The position numbers were made by a program, and so were the translations under genes. Of a stretch of DNA of 6,003 bases, positions 1 to 6,003 are shown in pieces (position 1 is the first letter of the stretch; every line of letters starts with the position of its first letter). The stretch spans positions 1 to 6,003 of the forward strand of contig JAIUYC010000290.1 in assembly GCA_020216575.1 (NCBI GenBank). Reading direction: 5' to 3'. The notes under the pieces were generated by a model. The model was not told where the DNA came from. It saw only the letters and a list, made by a program, of their open reading frames with translations, and did not search any database. The stretch comes from Coleofasciculus sp. S288. GTDB lineage: Bacteria; Cyanobacteriota; Cyanobacteriia; Cyanobacteriales; Coleofasciculaceae.

Positions 1-1
1 A

Positions 2-3000
2 GGAATTCCTGCTGATGCACCGATTCCAGCCGAGCAAATTGAAGTCGTGAAGATGGGGACGACGGTAGCAACCAATGCGCTACTGGAACGAAAAGGCGAT
101 CGCACTGTCCTCGTCATTACCCAAGGCTTTCGAGATGCCCTCCGCATCGGCTACCAAAATCGCCCCAATATCTTTGCTCGTGAGATTGTCTTGCCGGAAA
201 TGCTCTACGAGCGAGTGATTGAGGTTGAAGAACGCTACGACGCTCGTGGTAATGAGTTAGCGCCAGTTGACAGTGTACCCGTTCGTAACTTGTTGCAGGA
301 AGCTTATGATGCGGGTATCCGAAGTTGCGCAATTGTCTTGATGCACGGCTATCGCTATCCGGCTCATGAGAAGGAGGTAGCGACAATAGCACACACTATC
401 GGTTTTACCCAAGTATCAGTATCGCATGAAGTGACGCCGTTGATGAAGTTAGTGAGTCGGGGCGATACCACCGTTGTTGATGCTTATTTATCTCCGATTC
501 TGCGTCGCTATGTAGACCGAGTGAGCAGCCAGTTGGAAGGAGGAGTCAGGGGTCAGGAGTCAGGGGTCAGGCTCAAGAGAGCGTCAGCCGACGGGGGTCA
601 GGAGTCAGGAGTTGTAGGGGCGGGTTTCACCGAGGTATCTGCTATCCCACCAATTAATCCAATAAACCCGCCCGTACAGGAGTCAGGAGTTAGGAATCAA
701 GACGTAACAAGTCAAAACACTGTCCGGCTGATGTTCATGCAGTCTAATGGTGGACTGACGGATGCCCAGCAGTTTCAAGGGAAGGACAGTATTTTATCGG
801 GACCAGCCGGCGGAATTGTGGGGGCGGTGCAGACGAGTCAAATCGCTGGATTCGAGAAAATCATTAGCTTTGATATGGGCGGCACGTCTACTGATGTCGC
901 TCACTATAACGGTGAATACGAACGTGCGTTTGAGACAGAAGTTGCAGGTGTGCGGTTGCGATCGCCAATGATGTCCATTCACACCGTTGCTGCCGGTGGT
1001 GGTTCAATCGTCCAATTTGATGGTGCGCGGTATCGCGTGGGTCCAGAGTCGGCGGGAGCAAATCCGGGTCCAGCTTCCTATTCTAAGGGTGGACCGCTAA
1101 CAGTGACGGATTGCAATGTGATGGTGGGTAAGTTGCAACCGGAATTTTTCCCCAAGGTGTTTGGTTTAAATGCTGATTTGCCTTTGAATGCTGAGATAGT
1201 GCGCGAGAAGTTTACCCAGTTAGCAACGGAAATTGGCGATAACCGCATGCCGGAACAGGTTGCATCGGGGTTTCTTGCGATCGCTGTTGAAAAAATGGCA
1301 AATGCGATTAAAAAAATCTCCCTCCAACGCGGTTATGATGTCTCCGAATACACCCTCTGCTGTTTTGGAGGTGCGGGTGGGCAACATGCTTGCCTGATTG
1401 CCGATGCTTTAGGAATGAAGCAAGTATTTATCCATCCCTATGCAGGCGTTTTATCCGCTTATGGTATTGGTTTGGCAGATGTGCGGGTGTTGCGAGAACG
1501 GGCGGTAGAAGCCAAGTTGGAGACGGATTTGGTTTCTCAGTTGCAATTGATAGTAGACGAATTAGCACAAGATGCAAAACAGGAACTCAACCGCGAACAA
1601 GCAACGGAAGAAGACGAGACTATTCAAATTGTTGGGAAGGTTCACCTCAAATATGAGGGAACAGATTCAACCTTAATGGTAGATTTTGACACGGCTGCTG
1701 ACATGCGGCAACAATTTGAGCAGGCGCATCGGCAGCGATACGGCTTTATTGTGGAAGAGAAGGGGCTGATTGTCGAGGCGGTTTCGGTTGAGTTGGTGTA
1801 TCAGACGCAGGTTTTAGAAGAACCAACAATTGAGCGTAAAACCGATGAACTGCCTCAACCTGTAGCAACGGTGCAAATGTACACGTCTGAAGCGTGGCAC
1901 GATACGCCAGTCTTTAAACGGGAGGATTTGCAACCGGGAGATTGTATCACTGGGCCAGCTTTAATTATTGAACCAACTGGCACGAATGTGATTGAACCGA
2001 GTTGGCAAGCCGAATTAACGTCCCGCAATCATTTGATTTTAAATAGGAGTCAGGAGTCAGGAGTCGTAGGGGCGGGTTTAACCGAGATATCTGCTTTTTC
2101 ACAAATTAATTCGATAAACCCGCCCTCTTCCAATCCAAAATCGCCCGATCCGGTGATGTTGGAAATTTTTAATAACCTCTTCCGTTCCATTGCCGAACAA
2201 ATGGGGACAACGCTGCAAAATACTAGTTATTCGGTGAATATCAAGGAACGGTTGGATTTCTCCTGCGCTATTTTTGACCAACTGGGGCAACTCGTAGCGA
2301 ATGCTCCTCATATTCCCGTACATTTGGGTTCAATGAGCGAAAGTGTCCGCAGTCTAATTGATGCCCACGGCGACACGCTTAAACCGGGAGATGTCTACGT
2401 TTTAAATAATCCCTATAACGGCGGCACACACCTCCCCGATGTCACGGTGATTACCCCAGTCTTTCTGGAAGAGGGCGGGTTTACAGAGGGTATCGGTGAG
2501 GCGCAAACATCTTCGGTAAAACCCGCCCCTACATCTCCCCATCTCCCCCTGTTCTACGTCGCTTCTCGGGGACATCATGCCGATATCGGGGGTATCACGC
2601 CAGGTTCTATGCCACCGTACAGCACAACGGTTGAGGAAGAAGGAGTGTTCTTGGACAATTTCCAATTAGTCGAACAGGGGCGCTTCCGCGAACAGGAATT
2701 ATTAGCAGTGCTTCGTGGCGGCAAGTATCCTGTCCGCAATCCTGTGCAAAATATTGCAGACTTACAAGCGCAAATTGCCGCGAATGAGAAAGGCGTGCAA
2801 GAGTTGCGGCGGATGGTGAAGCAATATGGATTAGAGATGGTGCAAGCGTATATGGGGTACGTCCAGGATAATGCCGAGGAAGCCGTGCGGCGAGTGATTG
2901 ATGTCCTCAAAGATGGGCGGTTTAGCTGCGAATTGGATACAGGTGGAAAAATTGAAGTTGCGATCGCCATTGACCGTAACTCTCGCCGTGCCAAAATTGA

Positions 3001-3742
3001 TTTTACTGGCACGTCTCCCCAGTTGCCGAACAATTTTAACGCTCCAGCCGCAGTATGCAAAGCTGCCGTTCTCTACGTTTTCCGCACGCTAGTGGATGAT
3101 GATATTCCCCTCAATGCGGGTTGCCTCAAGCCCCTGGAAATCATTATTCCCGAAGGATGCATGCTGAATCCACGTTATCCCGCAGCAGTAGTGGCAGGGA
3201 ATGTGGAGACGTCCCAGATTATCACCGATACGCTGTATGGAGCATTAGGTGTAATGGCGGCATCGCAGGGAACGATGAATAATTTTACCTTTGGCAATGA
3301 GCGCTACCAGTATTACGAAACTATCTGCGGGGGTGCGGGTGCGGGTGCTGATTTCAATGGCACGGATGCCATTCATACTCATATGACTAATTCTCGCCTA
3401 ACTGACCCCGAAGTGTTGGAATGGCGGTTCCCGGTTCTGTTGGAAAGCTTTGGGATTCGCCCGAATAGTGGGGGGAAAGGGCCGCATCGTGGTGGCAATG
3501 GCGTCATCCGGCGCATTCGTTTCCTTGAATCGATGACTGCTGGGATTCTCTCAGGGCGTCGGGTTGTTGCACCGTTTGGGTTGTATGGTGGTGAAGCGGG
3601 TACTGTAGGAAGGAATTATGTTGAGCGACGTGATGGAACTGTGGAGGAGTTGGGGAGTACTGCGGTTGTGGAGATGAATGCGGGAGATGTGTTTACAATC
3701 GAAACACCTGGAGGCGGGGGGTATGGTTCGCTTAATGCGTAG
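2..3742 (+). CDS. oplAH: 5-oxoprolinase (ATP-hydrolysing), fused HyuA-HyuB type, 5' end outside window
   Basis: The enzyme opens 5-oxo-L-proline to L-glutamate using ATP, in glutathione/pyroglutamate salvage, and should be cytosolic. The frame is open from base 2 to TAG at 3740-3742 (1246 visible codons). The GTG at 47 is internal, because family-like sequence ([21 protein letters not shown]) precedes it; about 50 N-terminal residues are missing. Domains, numbered from base 2: hydantoinase/oxoprolinase N-terminal domain to about residue 165; HyuA core with the actin-like phosphate-binding motif FDMGGTSTD (290-298) and [18 protein letters not shown] (from 651); HyuB from about 717 ([20 protein letters not shown]) to the closing GGGGYG (1237-1242). 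Three stretches break family similarity: residues about 181-238, 682-710 and 823-850. Each coincides with a short DNA repeat read in frame, so the protein is roughly 100 residues longer than expected. The intact frame over more than 3.7 kb suggests the gene is still under selection. Activity with the inserts is unproven. Confidence 0.95.
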   Translation, partial: GIPADAPIPAEQIEVVKMGTTVATNALLERKGDRTVLVITQGFRDALRIGYQNRPNIFAREIVLPEMLYERVIEVEERYDARGNELAPVDSVPVRNLLQEAYDAGIRSCAIVLMHGYRYPAHEKEVATIAHTIGFTQVSVSHEVTPLMKLVSRGDTTVVDAYLSPILRRYVDRVSSQLEGGVRGQESGVRLKRASADGGQESGVVGAGFTEVSAIPPINPINPPVQESGVRNQDVTSQNTVRLMFMQSNGGLTDAQQFQGKDSILSGPAGGIVGAVQTSQIAGFEKIISFDMGGTSTDVAHYNGEYERAFETEVAGVRLRSPMMSIHTVAAGGGSIVQFDGARYRVGPESAGANPGPASYSKGGPLTVTDCNVMVGKLQPEFFPKVFGLNADLPLNAEIVREKFTQLATEIGDNRMPEQVASGFLAIAVEKMANAIKKISLQRGYDVSEYTLCCFGGAGGQHACLIADALGMKQVFIHPYAGVLSAYGIGLADVRVLRERAVEAKLETDLVSQLQLIVDELAQDAKQELNREQATEEDETIQIVGKVHLKYEGTDSTLMVDFDTAADMRQQFEQAHRQRYGFIVEEKGLIVEAVSVELVYQTQVLEEPTIERKTDELPQPVATVQMYTSEAWHDTPVFKREDLQPGDCITGPALIIEPTGTNVIEPSWQAELTSRNHLILNRSQESGVVGAGLTEISAFSQINSINPPSSNPKSPDPVMLEIFNNLFRSIAEQMGTTLQNTSYSVNIKERLDFSCAIFDQLGQLVANAPHIPVHLGSMSESVRSLIDAHGDTLKPGDVYVLNNPYNGGTHLPDVTVITPVFLEEGGFTEGIGEAQTSSVKPAPTSPHLPLFYVASRGHHADIGGITPGSMPPYSTTVEEEGVFLDNFQLVEQGRFREQELLAVLRGGKYPVRNPVQNIADLQAQIAANEKGVQELRRMVKQYGLEMVQAYMGYVQDNAEEAVRRVIDVLKDGRFSCELDTGGKIEVAIAIDRNSRRAKIDFTGTSPQLPNNFNAPAAVCKAAVLYVFRTLVDDDIPLNAGCLKPLEIIIPEGCMLNPRYPAAVVAGNVETSQIITDTLYGALGVMAASQGTMNNFTFGNERYQYYETICGGAGAGADFNGTDAIHTHMTNSRLTDPEVLEWRFPVLLESFGIRPNSGGKGPHRGGNGVIRRIRFLESMTAGILSGRRVVAPFGLYGGEAGTVGRNYVERRDGTVEELGSTAVVEMNAGDVFTIETPGGGGYGSLNA
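96..103. repeat. HIP1 octamer GCGATCGC (first of six)
   Basis: GCGATCGC occurs at 96-103, 958-965, 1277-1284, 2960-2967, 4033-4040 and 4817-4824, about one per kb. This is far above chance and is a recognised signature of many cyanobacterial genomes. All six are inside the two long intact genes; none is in the dioxygenase relic. Confidence 0.9.
542..614 (+). repeat. GGAGTCA/GGGGTCA heptamer tract inside the oxoprolinase gene
   Basis: Four consecutive heptamers (GGAGTCA, GGGGTCA, GGAGTCA, GGGGTCA; 542-569) are followed by about 24 unrelated bases and then three more units (594-614). They are translated as low-complexity peptide containing [10 protein letters not shown] and GGQESGVVG. Because the period is 7, the repeat is read in three successive phases. 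It lies between the conserved HyuA segments ending SSQLEG and beginning [10 protein letters not shown], which are normally almost adjacent. It resembles the short tandemly repeated heptanucleotides known from cyanobacterial genomes; I assign no named family. Confidence 0.85.
614..677 (+). repeat. 64-bp palindromic element, copy 1, in frame in HyuA part
   Basis: The ends are GTAGGGGCGGGTTT (614-627) and AAACCCGCCCGTAC (664-677), complementary at 13 of 14 positions around a 36-bp core. It aligns without gaps to copy 2 (about 52 of 64 identical) and, in its ends, to the inverted copy 3. It is translated in the gene frame as [20 protein letters not shown] with no stop. GGAGTCA-type heptamers abut it on both sides. 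It looks like a non-autonomous dispersed palindromic repeat; no transposase is present. The mRNA should form a strong hairpin here. Confidence 0.85.
679..699 (+). repeat. Heptamer tract on the 3' side of copy 1
   Basis: Three degenerate heptamers, GGAGTCA, GGAGTTA and GGAATCA, begin one base after the palindromic element. Together with the tract at 542-614 they bracket copy 1. This suggests either insertion of the element into an existing heptamer array or spread of both as one composite unit. They are translated as part of QESGVRNQD. Confidence 0.7.
2046..2066 (+). repeat. Three GGAGTCA heptamers at the HyuA/HyuB junction
   Basis: The units GGAGTCA, GGAGTCA and GGAGTCG run straight into copy 2 of the palindromic element, the same arrangement as at 601-614. 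They are translated as SQESGVV immediately after the HyuA C-terminal segment NHLILN. Confidence 0.85.
2066..2129 (+). repeat. 64-bp palindromic element, copy 2, in the HyuA-HyuB linker
   Basis: The left end (2066-2079) is identical to that of copy 1. The right end begins AAACCCGCCC (2116-2125), complementary to the left arm over 10 bp, then diverges to TCTT. The core is also 36 bp. It is read in the same phase as copy 1, giving [20 protein letters not shown]. It sits in the natural linker between HyuA and HyuB, where extra peptide is probably least harmful (inference). Confidence 0.85.
2469..2532 (-). repeat. 64-bp palindromic element, copy 3, inverted, in HyuB part
   Basis: On the minus strand this copy starts GTAGGGGCGGGTTT (2532-2519), the same 14 bp as the left ends of copies 1 and 2. 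It finishes AAACCCGCCCTCTT (2482-2469), identical to the right end of copy 2. The core is again 36 bp but more diverged (16 of 36 matching copy 1). It is translated as [21 protein letters not shown] between the conserved HyuB segments TPVFLE and [16 protein letters not shown]. Copy 1 read backwards in the corresponding phase gives a similar peptide (GGF, then TSVKPAPT), which supports common origin. Confidence 0.8.
2533..2548 (+). repeat. Two ATCTCCCC octamers next to copy 3
   Basis: Two direct copies of ATCTCCCC directly follow the end of copy 3 and are translated as part of TSPHLP. As at the other two sites, a short tandem tract touches the GTAGGGG end of the element. Confidence 0.6.
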
Positions 3743-3814
3743 TGGAAAAGCTCCTAAGAAACACAAGGCAGTCCCAATGTAAAAAATTCACCGCCAAGCC
3801 TGAAAGTGATATCT

Positions 3815-3842
3815 CCCATTCCCCACTCCCTACTCCCCACTT
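3815..3842. repeat. C-rich heptamer tract in the convergent spacer
   Basis: Four heptamers (CCCATTC, CCCACTC, CCTACTC, CCCACTT) lie in the 150-bp spacer between the convergent oxoprolinase and dehydrogenase genes. They resemble the CCCCA(A/G)T-type short tandem repeats described in heterocystous cyanobacteria. Nothing else clear is in this spacer: there is a 10-bp palindrome GATGCGCATC at 3868-3877, but no hairpin followed by a T-run that would support an intrinsic terminator for either gene. Confidence 0.7.
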
Positions 3843-3892
3843 ACAAGTCAGAAGGCAGAGAGGTTTAGATGCGCATCAGCTTATTACTTCCT

Positions 3893-5059
3893 TTAGGGTT
3901 TGAGTACAATTTTGATACAGTTGTCCTTCTTGTTGTTAAAAATTTCGTAGCCGTGTGGTGCTTCCTCTAGCGGCAGACGATGGGTGATCACGAAAGAGGG
4001 GTCAATCTGACCATTTTGGACGAGATCAAGTAGCGATCGCAAGTACCGATGAACGTGCGTTTGTCCCATTTTGAAGGTCAGACCTTTGTTCATGGCAGCA
4101 CCCATCGGCATCTTGTCAATAAAGCCGCCGTAAACACCGGGAATTGACACAGTGCCACCTTTACGACAAGCCACAATTGCTTGCCGCAACACATGGGGGC
4201 GATCAGTTTCTAAGCGTACCGCTTGTTTAGCTTTGTCATAAAGCCCCTCTGGTCCCATCCCGTGCGCTTCCAATCCCACCGCATCAATCACCGCATCAGG
4301 ACCGCGCCCCCCCGTCATTTCTTTGAGGGCTTCACCCACATCGAGTTCCTCAAAGTTAAGGACTTCTGCCTTGCTATCTTTCGCCATCTGGAGTCGTTCG
4401 GGAACGTGATCGATCGCGATTACTCGTTCAGCACCCAGCAGATAAGCACTTCTAATTGTGAACTGTCCAACAGGACCACAGCCCCATACAGCGACAACAT
4501 CACCGGGCTGAATATTGCAGTTTTCCGCTGCCATATATCCAGTAGGGAAGATATCTGTCAGAAATAGTACTTGTTCGTCTGCCAGTCCATCCGGAATCTT
4601 GAATAAACCAACATCAGCAAAGGGAACACGGGCATATTCCGCTTGACCTCCAGCATAGCCACCCAGCATGTGGGAGTAGCCGAAAATACCCGATGGGGAA
4701 TAACCCATAAGTTTTTCCGCTATCCAAGCGTTTGGGTTGGAGTTATCGCACAGTGACGTTAGCTTCTGTTGGCAGAAGAAGCAGCCACCGCAGGCAATAG
4801 GGAATGGGATAACTACGCGATCGCCGATCTTGATATTCCCGACATCGCTGCCGAGCTCAACAACCTCTCCCATAAATTCATGACCTAGGATGTCGCCCGA
4901 CTCCATCGTTGGGATGTAGCCGTTATAAAGGTGTAAATCAGAACCGCAAATCGCCGTTGAGGTGATTTTAACAATGGCATCACGCGGGTTAATAATCGTT
5001 GGATCGGGTACTGTTTCGACCCGCACATCCTTTGTCCCTTGCCAGCAAACTGCTTTCAT
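3893..5059 (-). CDS. Zinc-dependent alcohol dehydrogenase, formaldehyde-dehydrogenase-like (MDR family)
   Basis: This is a complete 388-residue medium-chain dehydrogenase/reductase, predicted to oxidise an alcohol or aldehyde adduct with NAD(P) in the cytosol. Visible features: catalytic zinc ligands Cys38 (ICGSDLH) and His60-Glu61 (GHEFMGEV); structural zinc cysteines 90, 93, 96 and 104; Rossmann motif GCGPVG (193-198); and Asp217 at the end of the second strand (VIAIDH), favouring NAD. The segments [17 protein letters not shown] and [19 protein letters not shown] place it in the glutathione-dependent formaldehyde dehydrogenase-related subgroup, whose true substrates are often unknown. The ATG at 5059 fits the usual MKAVCW start and follows a purine-rich AGAGAG (5065-5070) with 5-nt spacing. 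The gene is convergent with the oxoprolinase. No frame damage is seen. Confidence 0.95.
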   Translation of the reverse strand: MKAVCWQGTKDVRVETVPDPTIINPRDAIVKITSTAICGSDLHLYNGYIPTMESGDILGHEFMGEVVELGSDVGNIKIGDRVVIPFPIACGGCFFCQQKLTSLCDNSNPNAWIAEKLMGYSPSGIFGYSHMLGGYAGGQAEYARVPFADVGLFKIPDGLADEQVLFLTDIFPTGYMAAENCNIQPGDVVAVWGCGPVGQFTIRSAYLLGAERVIAIDHVPERLQMAKDSKAEVLNFEELDVGEALKEMTGGRGPDAVIDAVGLEAHGMGPEGLYDKAKQAVRLETDRPHVLRQAIVACRKGGTVSIPGVYGGFIDKMPMGAAMNKGLTFKMGQTHVHRYLRSLLDLVQNGQIDPSFVITHRLPLEEAPHGYEIFNNKKDNCIKIVLKP

Positions 5060-5064
5060 TTTTT

Positions 5065-5070
5065 CTCTCT
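5065..5070 (-). promoter_or_regulatory. Purine-rich ribosome-binding site of the dehydrogenase
   Basis: On the minus strand AGAGAG is followed by five A residues and then ATG. It is a weak Shine-Dalgarno-like match, but its position supports the start at 5059. Confidence 0.45.
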
Positions 5071-5087
5071 AGTCAATGACTATTTGT

Positions 5088-5105
5088 TATTAGCTATTAG
5101 CTATT
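5088..5105. repeat. TATTAGC heptamer repeat upstream of the dehydrogenase
   Basis: Two TATTAGC units and a partial third (TATT) lie 29-46 bp upstream of the dehydrogenase start, within its 5' leader or promoter region. A short palindrome AGTCA-A-TGACT is at 5071-5081. These resemble dispersed cyanobacterial spacer repeats, with no sign of a specific regulator site. Confidence 0.6.
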
Positions 5106-5117
5106 TTGTTGTCTCCA

Positions 5118-5145
5118 ACATTACAGAGTTATAGTTAAAAACCAA
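5118..5145 (-). promoter_or_regulatory. Possible sigma70-type promoter for the dehydrogenase
   Basis: On the minus strand TTGGTT (5145-5140) and TAATGT (5123-5118) are 16 bp apart and about 60-85 bp upstream of the ATG. The matches to the TTGACA/TATAAT consensus are partial in AT-rich DNA, so this is only a candidate. Confidence 0.2.
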
Positions 5146-5187
5146 TGACTTATACTCTCTCAATAGTCTCAATTTTCAAATATTTTG

Positions 5188-5205
5188 CTACTACAAAAGT
5201 AGTAG
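5188..5205. repeat. Small perfect hairpin CTACTAC-AAAA-GTAGTAG
   Basis: A 7-bp perfect stem with an AAAA loop lies directly before the point where dioxygenase similarity begins (about 5206). It has no T-run after it on either strand typical of a terminator. It may mark the edge of the rearrangement that removed the 5' part of the dioxygenase gene, but this is speculative. Confidence 0.4.
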
Positions 5206-5374
5206 TTGCAAGCTCTGATAACGGACGCCGATGGGATTGTCGAGTTCGTGACGATTTACCCGGGTTGGTGTCCAGGCAGGACTGTCCACATCCACTTCAA
5301 GATTCACACCGATTCTGTATCTCAGCACGGTTAGAGTTCCGTCGCAGCTATACTTCGACGATTCCCTTACAGAT

Positions 5375-5466
5375 CAGGACTTACGCAAATTTATCTCTAA
5401 AGCACCAATCGTAGGGACACTATATATCGTGTCCCTACCAGATATGGCGTCTGTGCGTAAGTCCTG
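5375..5466. mobile_element. 92-bp MITE-like element with 13-bp inverted ends and AGAT target duplication
   Basis: The ends CAGGACTTACGCA (5375-5387) and TGCGTAAGTCCTG (5454-5466) are perfect inverted repeats. AGAT flanks both sides (5371-5374 and 5467-5470), consistent with a 4-bp target duplication; a shift of one base, with 5-bp AGATC, is equally readable. There is no coding capacity, so it would need a transposase in trans. Removing the element and one AGAT rejoins the host dioxygenase frame as SLTDQIYGQRT. Element plus duplication is 96 bp, so the frame is not shifted, but the right end supplies a TGA stop (5465-5467). Confidence 0.85.
5411..5438. repeat. 28-bp near-perfect palindrome in the core of the MITE-like element
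   Basis: GTAGGGACAC (5411-5420) and GTGTCCCTAC (5429-5438) are perfect 10-bp arms around TATATATC. The whole 28 bp is palindromic except for one pair (5421/5428). It may be the structural core of the element, or an older repeat captured between its inverted ends. Confidence 0.8.
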
Positions 5467-5612
5467 AGATCAAATTTATGGGCAGCGCACCCGAAAGAAT
5501 AACCAAGACGGCATCTTTCGAGGTGCTGAGAAGCAACTGATGCTCCAGCTACCCAAAGATGCACAAGGCTACGTAGGGACATTCGATATCATGCTTCAGA
5601 TAACTTGAACTA

Positions 5613-6002
5613 TCAGTTCAGCCAAGGGCGAGTCACTAACTCCAATTGGACAAAATCCTCTTGACTCAGACTCCAGCCTAAAGCACCAGCATTTTGGGTT
5701 GCCTGCTGTGCGGTTTTGGCTCCAGGAATGGGAACAACGCCTCGAACAATGAGCCAGTTAAGGGCAACTTGAGCGGGTGTGCGATCGTACTTTTCTCCTA
5801 ACTGGTGCAGTAAATTGATAACGGGAGCAATTTTTTCCAACCCGCTTTTGCTAAAACGGGGATCAATTCGGCGTGCGCCGCTCGGTTCCGCGTATTTCTC
5901 GATGGTGTACTTGCCAGTCAGTAACCCTTGTGCTAGCGGACTGTAAGCGAGGATGGTCACGCCTAACTGACGGGCTGTATCCAGAATGCCGTTCGTTTCA
6001 AT
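5613..6002 (-). CDS. Aldo/keto reductase, C-terminal part (5' end outside window)
   Basis: The open frame runs from the right window edge to TGA (5615-5613), 129 visible residues; the GTG at 5960 is internal, since ETNGILDTARQLG precedes it. Family features of an NADPH-dependent (TIM-barrel) aldo/keto reductase are clear: LAYSPLAQGLLTGKYT, a family-typical strand-loop preceding the nicotinamide side, then TPAQVALNWLIVRGVVPIPG, and the phosphate-binding segment IPGAKTAQQATQNAGALGW near the C-terminus. The catalytic Asp-Tyr-Lys-His tetrad lies in the N-terminal part, outside the window, so activity cannot be judged. Substrate is unknown; such enzymes reduce varied aldehydes and ketones in the cytosol. 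The gene is convergent with the dioxygenase relic and shows no frame damage. Confidence 0.93.
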   Translation of the reverse strand: METNGILDTARQLGVTILAYSPLAQGLLTGKYTIEKYAEPSGARRIDPRFSKSGLEKIAPVINLLHQLGEKYDRTPAQVALNWLIVRGVVPIPGAKTAQQATQNAGALGWSLSQEDFVQLELVTRPWLN

Positions 6003-6003
6003 T

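Larger units (their letters stand above)
5206..5608 (+). pseudogene. Intradiol ring-cleavage dioxygenase relic, 5'-truncated, frameshifted and element-interrupted
   Basis: Three pieces of one intradiol (catechol/protocatechuate-type) dioxygenase can be read. Frame A (about 5206-5331) gives ITDADGIVEF, IYPGWCPGRT, VHIHFKI and then a TAG at 5332. Frame B, shifted, gives PSQLYFDDSLTDQ (5339-5377). After a 92-bp element the same frame B resumes at 5471 with QIYGQRTRKNNQDGIFRGAE, then KQLMLQLPKDAQGYVGTFDI, ending at TGA 5606-5608. The family's iron-binding His-x-His is present (CAC at 5287 and 5293). The Tyr usual in PGWY, a likely iron ligand, is Cys (TGT 5269-5271). The N-terminal half, with the first Tyr ligand, is absent. 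The frame change near 5332-5338 is explained by two one-base deletions (expected HGYEFTSQ). The gene is almost certainly non-functional. Its stop is 4 bp from that of the opposing aldo/keto reductase. Confidence 0.85.

Noticed and set aside
47..49. GTG as the true start of 5-oxoprolinase
   Set aside because: The same frame is open to the window edge and the upstream codons encode family-typical sequence, so the real start lies upstream of the window.
542..2532. CRISPR array
   Set aside because: The repeats are 7-8 nt tandem units and three dispersed palindromes in two orientations, with no regular spacers and no cas genes.
2575..3060. 161-codon minus-strand open frame inside the HyuB region
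   Set aside because: It is antisense to strongly conserved HyuB sequence, has a composition expected of a shadow frame, and shows no recognisable domain or ribosome-binding site.
3329..3351. GCGGGT-type triple microrepeat in the HyuB region
   Set aside because: It encodes CGGAGAGA, a normal glycine-rich conserved motif of HyuB, so codon reuse explains it rather than an inserted repeat.
5145..5414. 89-codon plus-strand open frame upstream of and across the dioxygenase relic
   Set aside because: It runs in a different phase from both dioxygenase pieces and enters the MITE-like element; it has no family features.
5397..5582. 61-codon minus-strand open frame over the element and the dioxygenase 3' part
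   Set aside because: It overlaps the plus-strand segment encoding clear dioxygenase C-terminal motifs and part of the mobile element, so it is a shadow.
5606..5620. TGAAC-TATCA-GTTCA inverted repeat between the relic and the aldo/keto reductase stop codons, as a bidirectional terminator
   Set aside because: The stem is only 5 bp, AT-rich, and lacks a following T-run on either strand.

Overview
The window looks like a chromosomal segment from a cyanobacterium, probably filamentous or otherwise repeat-rich. Evidence: six copies of the HIP1 octamer GCGATCGC in 6 kb; a fused HyuA-HyuB 5-oxoprolinase of the cyanobacterial type; and several families of short heptameric and palindromic repeats of the kind common in cyanobacterial genomes. 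No taxon was assigned by search.

Layout. Positions 2-3742 (+) hold most of an ATP-dependent 5-oxoprolinase; only about 50 N-terminal residues lie upstream of the window. Its frame is open throughout, yet it carries three related 64-bp palindromic elements (614-677, 2066-2129 and, inverted, 2469-2532) with flanking heptamer/octamer tracts. All are translated in frame as extra peptide in HyuA, in the HyuA/HyuB linker and in HyuB. A 150-bp convergent spacer with a C-rich heptamer tract follows. Then comes a complete zinc-dependent, formaldehyde-dehydrogenase-like alcohol dehydrogenase on the minus strand (3893-5059).

Upstream of that gene is a short region with a TATTAGC heptamer repeat and a small hairpin. 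About 5206-5608 (+) holds the decayed 3' part of an intradiol ring-cleavage dioxygenase gene. It lacks its 5' portion, has a frame change near 5332, and is split by a 92-bp MITE-like element (5375-5466) with 13-bp inverted ends and an AGAT target duplication. The window ends with the C-terminal third of an aldo/keto reductase (5613-6002, minus), whose stop codon lies 4 bp from the pseudogene stop.

The intact genes do not form an obvious pathway. 5-Oxoprolinase belongs to glutathione/5-oxoproline salvage, the dehydrogenase to aldehyde/alcohol redox, and the aldo/keto reductase to carbonyl reduction. The most notable feature is how small palindromic elements affect coding sequence: three are tolerated in frame in one long enzyme gene, and a different one has inserted a stop codon into a neighbouring gene that is now a relic.
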